Below the pieces are notes generated by a model. That model was not told where the DNA came from. It made no database searches and was given only the letters and a program-made list of their open reading frames with translations. The position numbers were made by a program, and so were the translations under genes. From the NCBI RefSeq assembly GCF_900166635.1, contig NZ_LT800497.1:3644344-3708343 (forward strand): 64,000 nucleotides of DNA, in the 5' to 3' direction. This document shows, one piece after another, positions 44,399 through 51,946 of the stretch. Numbering within the stretch: position 1 is the first letter of the stretch; each line of letters opens with the position of its first letter. This stretch comes from Oceanobacillus timonensis (GTDB lineage: Bacteria > Bacillota > Bacilli > Bacillales > Amphibacillaceae).

Positions 44399-45814
44399 TT
44401 AAATCGGTCCGCCCCAGCCAATTAAATGACTGATCACCAAAGCAATCCAAGACACAACAAGAGCCATTATGACAAACGGAAAAATATAACGAATCCACCT
44501 GCCATAAGGCACCTTACACAAGCCGAGCATCGCCATTAAACCGCCTAAGGTCGGTGAAAATATATTGGTAATACCATCGCCGATTTGGAATGCCAAAATG
44601 GTTGTTTGCCGTGTAATATCTAACATGTCCCCAACAGGAATCATAATGGGTAATGTAACTAATGCCTGGCCGCTGCCACTTGGAATGAAAATATTAATAA
44701 TCGACTGAGAAATGGTCATGAATACAGCTGCCAGCGTAGTCGGTAAACCTTCCATGACGGAAACAAGGCCATGAGCAATCGTATCGCTGATATTCCCCTG
44801 GTTCATGACCACTTGGGTCGCCATGGCAACACCAATCAAAATAGCTGCTAATGCGCTGGGCTCAAGTGCTTTTGAAAAAGCTTCCGCAATTTGATTGGCA
44901 TTCATACCTGCAATAATCCCGCAGGTAATCCCAATCATGAGAAATATCGCCGCAACTTCATTAATATACCAGTCATTCATAAATATTCCTGTCAGCATCA
45001 AAACAAATCCTGCAATCACCACAAGCAGCATTGCTATATCCTTTTTACGCATCCGATAGGATTCAAGCGGCTGACTCAGTTTCATATCCTGTGTATCAAT
45101 ACCATGTGCCAAACTATGTTTCTGATCCTGTAATATCTTTTTAAAATATCGAATATTATAATAGGCTAATAAAGATAAAACGACAATCACCAGGATACTT
45201 CTTAAAACCCACCCTGAATATAGCGGCATTTCTGCTATTCGATGTCCTACCCCTAGTGTATAGGGGTTGAATGGAGAAAGACCAAATCCGACAAGTACTC
45301 CTCCTATTCCAATACCCGCACCGAGTACAGCATCACCGCCTATGGAAACACTTAATAAAACAGCGATTGGAATAAGGGCAATATTATTTTCAAGCCCGAC
45401 AAACATTCCAAAAAATCCGTACACAAATGTCATAATAGCAACAATAAGGAAACGTCTTTTTAATCCGACTTTGCGAACCAGTGTACCAACTGTGTTTTCA
45501 AGCATTCCCGTTTTTTCCAAAAGGCCGAACATCATGGCTGCCGCAAAGGTTATAAAGACGATATCAGCCATTTCCCGGAATCCTTCAGGGATTGCAGTAA
45601 ATAAATCCATAATACCAACTGGATTATTCTCTACATATTCAAATGAATCAGGAACTGTTCGATTTGTCCCATCAATGGTTTCCCGTTCATACGATCCAGA
45701 TGGAATAATATAAGTTAAAATAGCTGCAGCAACAACAATAAAAAATAACAACGCCAGCGGATGCGGAATGCGGTCCAATAATTTTTTCTTTTCTTTATCG
45801 TGATTCTTCTTCAT
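44399..45814 (-). CDS. YfcC-family (DcuC/ArcD-like) membrane carrier
   Basis: 471 residues with about twelve membrane segments. The start RIPHPLALLFFIVVAAAILTYIIPSGSYER (parts) and the central GLSPFNPYTLGVGHRIAEMPLYSG are the hallmark of YfcC, in the DcuC superfamily. Proposed substrates are C4-dicarboxylates, basic amino acids or peptides; none is proven here. AGAGGAG precedes the ATG. No operon partner. Confidence 0.88.
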   Translation of the reverse strand: MKKNHDKEKKKLLDRIPHPLALLFFIVVAAAILTYIIPSGSYERETIDGTNRTVPDSFEYVENNPVGIMDLFTAIPEGFREMADIVFITFAAAMMFGLLEKTGMLENTVGTLVRKVGLKRRFLIVAIMTFVYGFFGMFVGLENNIALIPIAVLLSVSIGGDAVLGAGIGIGGVLVGFGLSPFNPYTLGVGHRIAEMPLYSGWVLRSILVIVVLSLLAYYNIRYFKKILQDQKHSLAHGIDTQDMKLSQPLESYRMRKKDIAMLLVVIAGFVLMLTGIFMNDWYINEVAAIFLMIGITCGIIAGMNANQIAEAFSKALEPSALAAILIGVAMATQVVMNQGNISDTIAHGLVSVMEGLPTTLAAVFMTISQSIINIFIPSGSGQALVTLPIMIPVGDMLDITRQTTILAFQIGDGITNIFSPTLGGLMAMLGLCKVPYGRWIRYIFPFVIMALVVSWIALVISHLIGWGGPI

Positions 45815-45911
45815 ATTTATGCTCCTCTTGCTTTTAAGTATGTATGTTTGCTATTTCTAACACTTTCCGAAATCTATCCTCCTTGTTATTTACCAAATCT
45901 TTTTGATGCAT

Positions 45912-45954
45912 CTATTAAAAACAGCCTCTTTCCACAGGAAAAAGGCTGTTTTTA
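45912..45954. terminator. bidirectional terminator
   Basis: AAAAACAGCCTCTTTCC pairs with GGAAAAAGGCTGTTTTT. On the minus strand it would end the siderophore-transporter/reductase transcript. Confidence 0.8.
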
Positions 45955-46200
45955 CATTCGCCTTATCTCCCAAAATAAACATGCATTATTTTGCAGGAAT
46001 TGGCACCTTTTCTTTTCATAAAGAGGTTGCCGGACGTCATTGGGCCTGTCCCTCAGTCGCTCTGGATAAGTATATATTATAAGATTGTAATGTTACTTTA
46101 ATGGGGAAATTGTATACTCGCTAAACCATTTTGTCAATGTAAGAAAGCAATTTTAACGGCTAGTTTATTATCCTTTTTAAATGAAAGACATTTCCTTACA
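45955..46200. other. untranslated spacer
   Basis: About 245 bases between the reductase stop and the terminator. I see no gene, repeat or clear regulatory site in it. Confidence 0.35.
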
Positions 46201-47211
46201 CTATACTTCCCCGGTAAATCCAGCATAATTTGTAGAGAATAAATGCTTCACGGGATCTTCCGGGTCAGCGATTTTTTTCGCATGATTAACAGCAATTGGT
46301 CCTTCATTAAATGCCCCGGCAATTAATCCAAGCTTATCTGGATAATGTGCAATATCACCGATAGCAAATACGCCTTCCACAGATGTCTGCATGCTGGAAT
46401 CAACCGCAATCATGCCATCTATCATTTCCAATCCCCATGTGGTGATTGGCTCGAGGTTAATTTGAAATCCATGGTTAACAACTAATCGGTCGACCTCTAT
46501 CTCCTTCTCCTTTGTTTCGTCCTCTAAATGGGTAAGTATCACCTTTTCAACTTGCCCGTCCGTTCCATGCAATGCTTTTATTTCATATGGTGTCATTATA
46601 TCCACACGGGAGTTTTTCAATTTGGTCACACTGCTTTCCAGCCCTTTAAACTGGTTACGGCGATGAATGAGCGTGACACTTTTGGCGATGTTTTCAAGTT
46701 CTAACGCCCAGTCCACCGCGCTATTACCACCGCCAGAAATAAGAACATGTTTATCATAATAATCCGCCAGCTTTCTGACTGTATAATGTAAGCTTTTCTC
46801 TTCGTAATAGACCGCTTCTGGATGATCCAGCTTCACGGAATGCAATGTTCCAAAACCGGTTGCCAGTATAACTGTTTTTGAATAATGCATATTTCCGTTG
46901 CTGCTCAGAAGTTGAAAATGGCCATCTTCCATTCGCTCCATATCCACAACTTGTTCGCCTAACACCACTTCCGGATCAAATGTCATTGCCTGTTCCACAA
47001 GCTGTTCCGTTACTTCTTCTCCGGTAGCATGTGCAATTCCACCGATATCACGGATCACTTTTTCCGGGTAAAAATAAGGCACTTTTCCGCCGAGATAAGG
47101 AAGATATTCTATAATTTTTGTCTTCATTTCCCGCATTCCGCTATAGAAAGCTGAAAATAAACCAGCTGGTCCACCACCAATAATCGTGACATCGTATATT
47201 TCCTCGTTCAT
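46201..47211 (-). CDS. YcgT/YumC-like ferredoxin-NADP reductase (type 2)
   Basis: 336 residues of the thioredoxin-reductase-like FNR2 family. The FAD loop is IIGGGPAGLFSAFYSG (about 10-25), the NADPH loop is LISGGGNSAVDWALELE (about 158-174), and GVFAIGDIAHYPDKLGLIAGA closes the FAD site. No CxxC redox pair is present, so it is not a thioredoxin reductase. It lies 24 bases behind two siderophore permease genes, so I infer it supplies electrons for release of iron from the imported ferric siderophore. Confidence 0.9.
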   Translation of the reverse strand: MNEEIYDVTIIGGGPAGLFSAFYSGMREMKTKIIEYLPYLGGKVPYFYPEKVIRDIGGIAHATGEEVTEQLVEQAMTFDPEVVLGEQVVDMERMEDGHFQLLSSNGNMHYSKTVILATGFGTLHSVKLDHPEAVYYEEKSLHYTVRKLADYYDKHVLISGGGNSAVDWALELENIAKSVTLIHRRNQFKGLESSVTKLKNSRVDIMTPYEIKALHGTDGQVEKVILTHLEDETKEKEIEVDRLVVNHGFQINLEPITTWGLEMIDGMIAVDSSMQTSVEGVFAIGDIAHYPDKLGLIAGAFNEGPIAVNHAKKIADPEDPVKHLFSTNYAGFTGEV

Positions 47212-47235
47212 AGTTACGCGAGCTCCTTTCTATTT

Positions 47236-48258
47236 TTAATTGGTTTTCATCAGTAAATAAACAAAATAAGGTGTACTGACAATCGAAACAACAATTCCCA
47301 CAGGTATCGTTGTCGGTGCCAATATATTACTTCCAATCATATCTGCAGTGACTAAAATAAATGCCCCCAATAAAGCCGAGATCGGAATCACATAATGATG
47401 CAGCGGACCGACCAGTCTACGGACAATATGCGGAACAACCAGTCCTAAAAAGGCAATTGCACCGCCAGCTGCTACGGCTGCACCTGCTAATGCGACAGCA
47501 ATTAATAACAAGAGTCCCCGTTCTCTTTCTACATGTGTTCCGAGGCCGGAAGCAACATCGTCTCCTAAGTGAAAGACATTTAAGTTTCTTGCTTTTTTCA
47601 TCGCAATTGGAATCAATATCAGCATCCATGGCAATAATGCAAAAACAAAATTCCAGTTTTCGTTCCAAATCTCTCCTGTCAACCAAATCGTTACCTGCCG
47701 ATAATTTTGCGGATCCATTCGTAATTGTAAAATTGTCATGAGAGCACCAAATGCCGCATTCACTCCAATTCCAACCAAAACAAGCCGAATGGGTGTGACT
47801 CCTCTTTTCCAAGCAATCGTATAAATCAAAACAGCTGCCGTAAACGCCCCAATTAAAGCAACAAAAGGCAGCATATAGTTGTTTAAGGCGCTGTCTGTCG
47901 GGATAGCTCCTTGAAAGAAATATAAGAATACAACAATCGCAAAACCTGCCCCTGAATTAATGCCTAAAATTCCTGGGTCTGCAAGGCCATTCTGCGTGAT
48001 TCCCTGCATAATGGTTCCGGAAACAGCTAAACCTGCTCCAATTAATAGAGCCAATATAATTCCTGGCATCCGAAAGTTGAATAATACCAGTTCCTGTCTA
48101 TCTGTCCCCTGCCCCATCAATGTTTGTATTACTTCCTTCGGGGAAATGGAAATAGCTCCCAAGTTCAAACTGACAAAGGAAATAATAATCATTCCAATAA
48201 TAAGTATGCCGATAATCATCCAAAATCGAAGCCGCTTTTGCTTCTCTACTGCGTTCAT
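47236..48258 (-). CDS. yfhA: ferric-siderophore ABC permease (YfhA-like)
   Basis: 340 residues of the FecCD/BtuC family, with about ten membrane segments. Signatures: GAGLAVSGTIMQGITQNGLADPGILG (parts; about 78-103) and the ATPase-contact GGAIAFLGLVVPHIVRRLVG (about 264-283). Partner of the permease that overlaps its start (ATGA). Together with the binding protein and ATPase encoded divergently they import a hydroxamate/citrate-type siderophore, as B. subtilis YfiYZ-YfhA-YusV does. Confidence 0.9.
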   Translation of the reverse strand: MNAVEKQKRLRFWMIIGILIIGMIIISFVSLNLGAISISPKEVIQTLMGQGTDRQELVLFNFRMPGIILALLIGAGLAVSGTIMQGITQNGLADPGILGINSGAGFAIVVFLYFFQGAIPTDSALNNYMLPFVALIGAFTAAVLIYTIAWKRGVTPIRLVLVGIGVNAAFGALMTILQLRMDPQNYRQVTIWLTGEIWNENWNFVFALLPWMLILIPIAMKKARNLNVFHLGDDVASGLGTHVERERGLLLLIAVALAGAAVAAGGAIAFLGLVVPHIVRRLVGPLHHYVIPISALLGAFILVTADMIGSNILAPTTIPVGIVVSIVSTPYFVYLLMKTN

Positions 48259-49271
48259 TTTTTATCACCCCCGCTGCCTCTGGCTAAATAGAGGAAGAAT
48301 GGCACACCGATAATAGATGTAATCGAACCTACCGGTGTCTCAAATGGGGCATTTATCATCCGTGCAATAAGATCTGCATTCACAAGCAATAAAGCGCCAA
48401 ACACTGCTGAAGTTGGTATAATCCAGCGGTAATCCGTTCCGATAATAAACCGGGTAATATGCGGAATAATCAGCCCGACAAATCCGACAGCACCAGCAAC
48501 AGAAACAGCAGCACCGGTCAATATTAAAACCACCACGATGCCCGTAATTTTAATCAGCGTGTTATTTTGACCCAGCCCCGTAGATAAATCATCACCTAAA
48601 CTAAGGACAGTGATAGACTTCGAAATAGTTAATGCCAAAACCACTCCTACTACTCCGGCAAAGAGAAGAATGGTTACAGCATTCCAGTCTGCACCATCCA
48701 ATCCGCCTGCAAGCCAAAAGCCCATATCTTTCTCCAACTGAAAATGCAGCGAAAGAATAGAAGAAATAGAGCGTAATAACGTTCCAATTGCAACACCAGC
48801 CAGCGCCAGCTTAATCGGTGTTAATCCGCTGCTGGAAAAAGAGCCGACCAAAAATACCAGGGTTACTGCTATTCCAGCTCCGATAAAGGTAGCAAACGTT
48901 AATCCAATGTTGGAAGCAGCCGGATAAAACGCTAATATAATCACCAGCATAAAGGCCGCTCCATCTGTTACCCCCATAATGGATGGTGATGCAAGCGGGT
49001 TACGCGTCATTCCTTGCATCACTGCTCCAGACATAGCTAAAAACGCACCTACCAATACAGCAGCTAATGCCCGCGGAATCCGCAGTTCCCAAATAACCTG
49101 ATGCGCCTGCACTCCTTCACTGAATTGAAAAATTGCCTGCCAAACCGTATGTAAATCAACTTTTGTTGCACCATAAGAGATAGACATGCCAATCGAAAAA
49201 AGAACAAGGCTAACTCCGATGATGTTTATCAATCCTTTTGTTATTTTCGAAGAACGTGAAAAGAATTTCAT
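48255..49271 (-). CDS. yfiZ: ferric-siderophore ABC permease (YfiZ-like)
   Basis: 338 residues, FecCD family. GAFLAMSGAVMQGMTRNPLASPSIMG (parts; about 76-101) and GAVGFVGLIIPHITRFIIG (about 261-279) are the family marks. First gene of the permease-permease-reductase operon, divergent from the binding protein with a 141-base gap that holds a Fur box. AGGAG is placed well before the ATG. Confidence 0.9.
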   Translation of the reverse strand: MKFFSRSSKITKGLINIIGVSLVLFSIGMSISYGATKVDLHTVWQAIFQFSEGVQAHQVIWELRIPRALAAVLVGAFLAMSGAVMQGMTRNPLASPSIMGVTDGAAFMLVIILAFYPAASNIGLTFATFIGAGIAVTLVFLVGSFSSSGLTPIKLALAGVAIGTLLRSISSILSLHFQLEKDMGFWLAGGLDGADWNAVTILLFAGVVGVVLALTISKSITVLSLGDDLSTGLGQNNTLIKITGIVVVLILTGAAVSVAGAVGFVGLIIPHITRFIIGTDYRWIIPTSAVFGALLLVNADLIARMINAPFETPVGSITSIIGVPFFLYLARGSGGDKK

Positions 49272-49342
49272 TACTTGTATACTCCTAAGTTTTCTTTTAA
49301 AATATCAAATACCATATTAACATTTTCGAGTAAAATAGCATA

Positions 49343-49371
49343 TTGACTTTCTAATTGAAAGTGATTATCAT
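49343..49371 (+). promoter_or_regulatory. promoter of the siderophore-binding-protein gene
   Basis: TTGACT and TATCAT with a 17-base spacer; the Fur box covers the spacer and -10. Confidence 0.75.
49356..49370. promoter_or_regulatory. Fur box in the divergent promoter region
   Basis: TGAAAGTGATTATCA matches the 7-1-7 Fur consensus TGATAATNATTATCA at all but two positions and continues into TTATC. It can silence both divergent units when iron is plentiful. Confidence 0.85.
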
Positions 49372-49412
49372 TATCGGTAGATGTTTATTATAACATAAAA
49401 GGAGAAAAAACA

Positions 49413-50375
49413 ATGAACAAATTCATGCAAAAAAATTACTTATTTATGCTCATACTTATCACTTTATTATTTCTTGCTGCTTGTGGCAATAATGATGATA
49501 ACAGTTCAGATGATTCAGATAGTTCCGGCGATACCGATGAGTCTTCGGAAATGACTGTTGATTCCGATATGGGAGAAGTGACCGTCCCGGCAAATCCGGA
49601 AAAAATTCTTGCTCCCTACAATGAAGATACATTAATAGCACTTGGCGAGACTCCAGTTGCGAAATGGGCAATCGGTGAAAGTATTCAGGACTATTTAGAG
49701 GAAGACTTGGCCGATGTAGACACCATTGAATGGACGCTGCCATTGGAACAAGTTCTCAGCATCGAACCAGATCTTATTATTTTGGATCACACCTTAGATA
49801 ATTATGAAGGTTCTTATGATGATTACGCAGCAATTGCGCCAACCTATGTATTATCCGAAGAAGAGGAAAATGATTGGAAAGTACGTTTACAGAAATTTGG
49901 AGAAATTCTCGGAAAAGAAGCAGAAGCGGAACAAACCTTAGCAGATTATGATGAAAAGGTAAATCAGGCTAAGGAAGAACTTGATGAAACATTAGGTGAC
50001 GAAAGCGTCGCAATGATGTGGGTGACAGGCGGTGAGTATTTCTTATTTGAAGAAAATCGTCACACTGCAACCATGATTTACAATGAAATGGGCGTGGAAG
50101 TTCCTGACATCGTAGAAGAGCTTGGACAAGGCGGAGAAGCGTGGAACCCTATTTCCTTAGAGAAACTTTCGGAAATAGATGCCGATCATTTGATAATTTT
50201 AGGAAATGAAGAGGATGAAGGAATCCAAGCATTGGAAAACAGCAATGTCTGGAATAACACCGACGTGGCTCAAAATGATCAAGTATACTATATAGAAGAT
50301 GAAAGTAACTGGACCAACAATGGTTTTGTAGCTGCAGAAAAGACGATAGATATGTTTGTTGATTTATTTAAATAA
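49413..50375 (+). CDS. siderophore-binding lipoprotein
   Basis: 320 residues. The signal peptide ends in the lipobox LAAC (about 21-24), followed by an Asp/Ser-rich linker. The rest is the class III helical-backbone binding fold: VPANPEKILAPYNEDTLIALG (about 49-69), the central EQVLSIEPDLIIL, and the C-terminal FVAAEKTIDMFVDLF. It captures ferric siderophore for the YfiZ/YfhA permeases. Fur-box-controlled promoter; terminator downstream. Confidence 0.92.
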   Translation: MNKFMQKNYLFMLILITLLFLAACGNNDDNSSDDSDSSGDTDESSEMTVDSDMGEVTVPANPEKILAPYNEDTLIALGETPVAKWAIGESIQDYLEEDLADVDTIEWTLPLEQVLSIEPDLIILDHTLDNYEGSYDDYAAIAPTYVLSEEEENDWKVRLQKFGEILGKEAEAEQTLADYDEKVNQAKEELDETLGDESVAMMWVTGGEYFLFEENRHTATMIYNEMGVEVPDIVEELGQGGEAWNPISLEKLSEIDADHLIILGNEEDEGIQALENSNVWNNTDVAQNDQVYYIEDESNWTNNGFVAAEKTIDMFVDLFK

Positions 50376-50384
50376 GACGTCTTT

Positions 50385-50427
50385 CAAAGGCACAAAGCAG
50401 CAAACGCTGTTTTGTGCCTTTTTTACT
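50385..50427 (+). terminator. terminator of the binding-protein gene
   Basis: AAAGGCACAAA pairs with TTTGTGCCTTT around a GCAGC/GCTG-containing loop, then a T run. Confidence 0.82.
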
Positions 50428-50510
50428 GTTCAAATTATTGTTGATTTTGTCATGTAATCCGAGTGCAACAGCCATGTTGCCCTATTTGGAATACCTTCTT
50501 CTCCACTAAT

Positions 50511-50525
50511 TGAAAACGATTATCA
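50511..50525 (+). promoter_or_regulatory. Fur box upstream of the ATPase gene
   Basis: TGAAAACGATTATCA, 13 of 15 matches to the 7-1-7 Fur consensus (N position excluded), about 80 bases before the start codon. TTGAAA at 50510-50515 may be the -35. Confidence 0.8.
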
Positions 50526-50606
50526 TTGACTATTATTCGTTGGAGAGCTAGAATAAAAGTAGTATTCTATACGCACCTTTTTTTAGGCTGGGGAGGCGTT
50601 TTAACA

Positions 50607-51449
50607 TTGAACTCATTAACAGCAAGTAACTTAACACTTGGATTTGGTGACCGGATAATCATAGATGAATTAGATATTTCCATCCCTAAAGGGGAGATTA
50701 CTGTTTTTATCGGTCCAAACGGCTGTGGTAAATCAACATTATTACGTTCTTTGGCACGTTTATTAAAGCCAAAGCAAGGCTCTGTTGTTTTAAACGGGCA
50801 AAATATTGCTAAAATGCGAACGAGAGATGTCGCACAAAATCTAGCCATTTTGCCGCAAGCACCAGCAAGCCCAGAGGGATTAACGGTTTATGAGCTGGTT
50901 AAGCAAGGCAGGCATCCTTATCGAAAAATGATGAAGCAATGGTCGCAAGAAGATGAAGAAGCTGTGCAAAAAGCATTGGAAGATACAAATATGGCTGATT
51001 TAAAAGATCAATCTGTTGATTCCCTGTCAGGCGGACAGCGCCAACGTGCGTGGATTGCGTTGACCCTCGCTCAGGATACAGATATTATTCTGCTGGATGA
51101 GCCGACGACTTACCTTGATTTAATGCATCAAATTGATGTACTGGATCTTCTGTTTGAACTAAACGAGAAAGACGGTCGTACTATCATTATGGTATTGCAT
51201 GACTTAAATCTGGCAAGCCGTTACGCAGATCATATTATAGCGATAAAAGATAAAAAAGTATACGCTCAAGGCAAACCGGAAGATACTATTTCAGCAGACC
51301 TTGTTTCTGCCGTCTTCCGTATGAGCTGTAACATTGCCCGCGACCCAATCTTCGGAACACCTATGTGCATTCCGCATGGGCGGGGAAATTGTTTGATTAA
51401 AGATGCTATACAGGAAAACCCGATACATCAGCCGCCAAGAGCGCTATGA
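50607..51449 (+). CDS. yusV: siderophore ABC-transporter ATPase (YusV-like)
   Basis: 280 residues from a TTG 9 bases behind GGGGAGG; the longer frame from 50526 would run through the promoter. Walker A GPNGCGKSTLL (about 36-46), signature LSGGQRQRAWIALTLAQ, Walker B DIILLDEPTTYLD and H-loop VLHDLNLA are intact. It powers YfiZ/YfhA; in B. subtilis YusV serves several siderophore permeases. It has its own Fur box, separate from the binding protein. Confidence 0.93.
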   Translation: MNSLTASNLTLGFGDRIIIDELDISIPKGEITVFIGPNGCGKSTLLRSLARLLKPKQGSVVLNGQNIAKMRTRDVAQNLAILPQAPASPEGLTVYELVKQGRHPYRKMMKQWSQEDEEAVQKALEDTNMADLKDQSVDSLSGGQRQRAWIALTLAQDTDIILLDEPTTYLDLMHQIDVLDLLFELNEKDGRTIIMVLHDLNLASRYADHIIAIKDKKVYAQGKPEDTISADLVSAVFRMSCNIARDPIFGTPMCIPHGRGNCLIKDAIQENPIHQPPRAL

Positions 51450-51455
51450 TATTCA

Positions 51456-51523
51456 TAAAAAAAGCCCGGACAATGGTTACGTATTCTATTACTAGAATGC
51501 AAATTTGTCCGGGCTTTTTTCTT
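51456..51523 (+). terminator. terminator of the YusV-like gene
   Basis: AAAAAGCCCGGACAA pairs with TTGTCCGGGCTTTTT around a long loop that contains its own TTCTA/TAGAA stem. Confidence 0.85.
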
Positions 51524-51578
51524 CGCAGCGATAAATATCCATCTTATTAAAAAATTCAAAAGATGAATCCATCTTTTA

Positions 51579-51607
51579 ATGACAAACACTGCTTTTTCCG
51601 TTATACT
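51579..51607 (+). promoter_or_regulatory. promoter of the ABC-F leader
   Basis: ATGACA and TATACT with a 17-base spacer. It would give a leader of about 330 bases before the ABC-F start. Confidence 0.7.
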
Positions 51608-51644
51608 ATAATCAATAAATATCGAAAGGGTGAACAAAGAGAAC

Positions 51645-51656
51645 ATGAAGTATTAA
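51645..51656 (+). CDS. three-codon leader uORF (M-K-Y)
   Basis: ATGAAGTATTAA lies just after the predicted transcription start, behind AAAGGGTG (12 bases) and AAAGAGAAC. Its stop codon is the first part of leader segment A. A ribosome held here would cover A and alter leader folding. Very short uORFs of this kind are known in front of ABC-F resistance genes; activity here is inferred. Confidence 0.55.
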   Translation: MKY

Positions 51657-51673
51657 TCCTGTTTTTTTAAAGA

Positions 51674-51787
51674 ATGAATTCCATAAAAGCATCACAACAG
51701 CTGGAAGGCTGTGCTGTTTGTCATGCTTTTATCGAACGATTTCAGAACAGGATTAGCCTTTATGCTTGTGATACCCGTATGAAATAA
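51674..51787 (+). CDS. possible 37-aa leader peptide
   Basis: ATG at 51674 opens 37 codons ending ...YACDTRMK before TAA. It spans segment B of the attenuator. Its ribosome site is poor, so translation is doubtful; if translated it would interfere with B pairing. Confidence 0.25.
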   Translation: MNSIKASQQLEGCAVCHAFIERFQNRISLYACDTRMK

Positions 51788-51800
51788 GTGTTGTTAGACA

Positions 51801-51842
51801 TGTTCAAAAGGAACCAAATGGAGACTTTTTAAACATCCTCTA
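51801..51842 (+). repeat. short copy of the GTTCAAAA...ACATCCTCTA repeat
   Basis: Begins TGTTCAAAA and ends GACTTTTTAAACATCCTCTA, as does the 153-base copy at 53548-53700. The middle is deleted. It lies inside the ABC-F leader between segments B and C. Confidence 0.6.
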
Positions 51843-51946
51843 CCATCCTTATTTCTTTTTAGGCGACCCCTGTTCTGAACAAAGAATAGGGGTTTTTTAT
51901 TTGGTTGACCTCCCTATTCATTTTGCATAACCAGGGAGATGATTTT

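Larger units (their letters stand above)
51654..51898 (+). promoter_or_regulatory. ribosome-mediated transcription attenuator of the ABC-F gene
   Basis: Segment A TAATCCTGTT (51654-51663) is complementary to AACAGGATTA in B (51746-51755). B also carries TTCAGAACAGG (51741-51751), a perfect 11-bp partner of C CCTGTTCTGAA (51869-51879). C is the 5' arm of a terminator: ACCCCTGTTCT (51866-51876) with AGAATAGGGGT (51883-51893) plus T run. With A:B formed the terminator folds; if a stalled ribosome covers A, B pairs with C and transcription continues. Confidence 0.8.

Noticed and set aside
50526..50606. N-terminal extension of the YusV-like ATPase
   Set aside because: The segment contains promoter sequence right after a Fur box, and the TTG at 50607 has a strong ribosome site and gives the family length.
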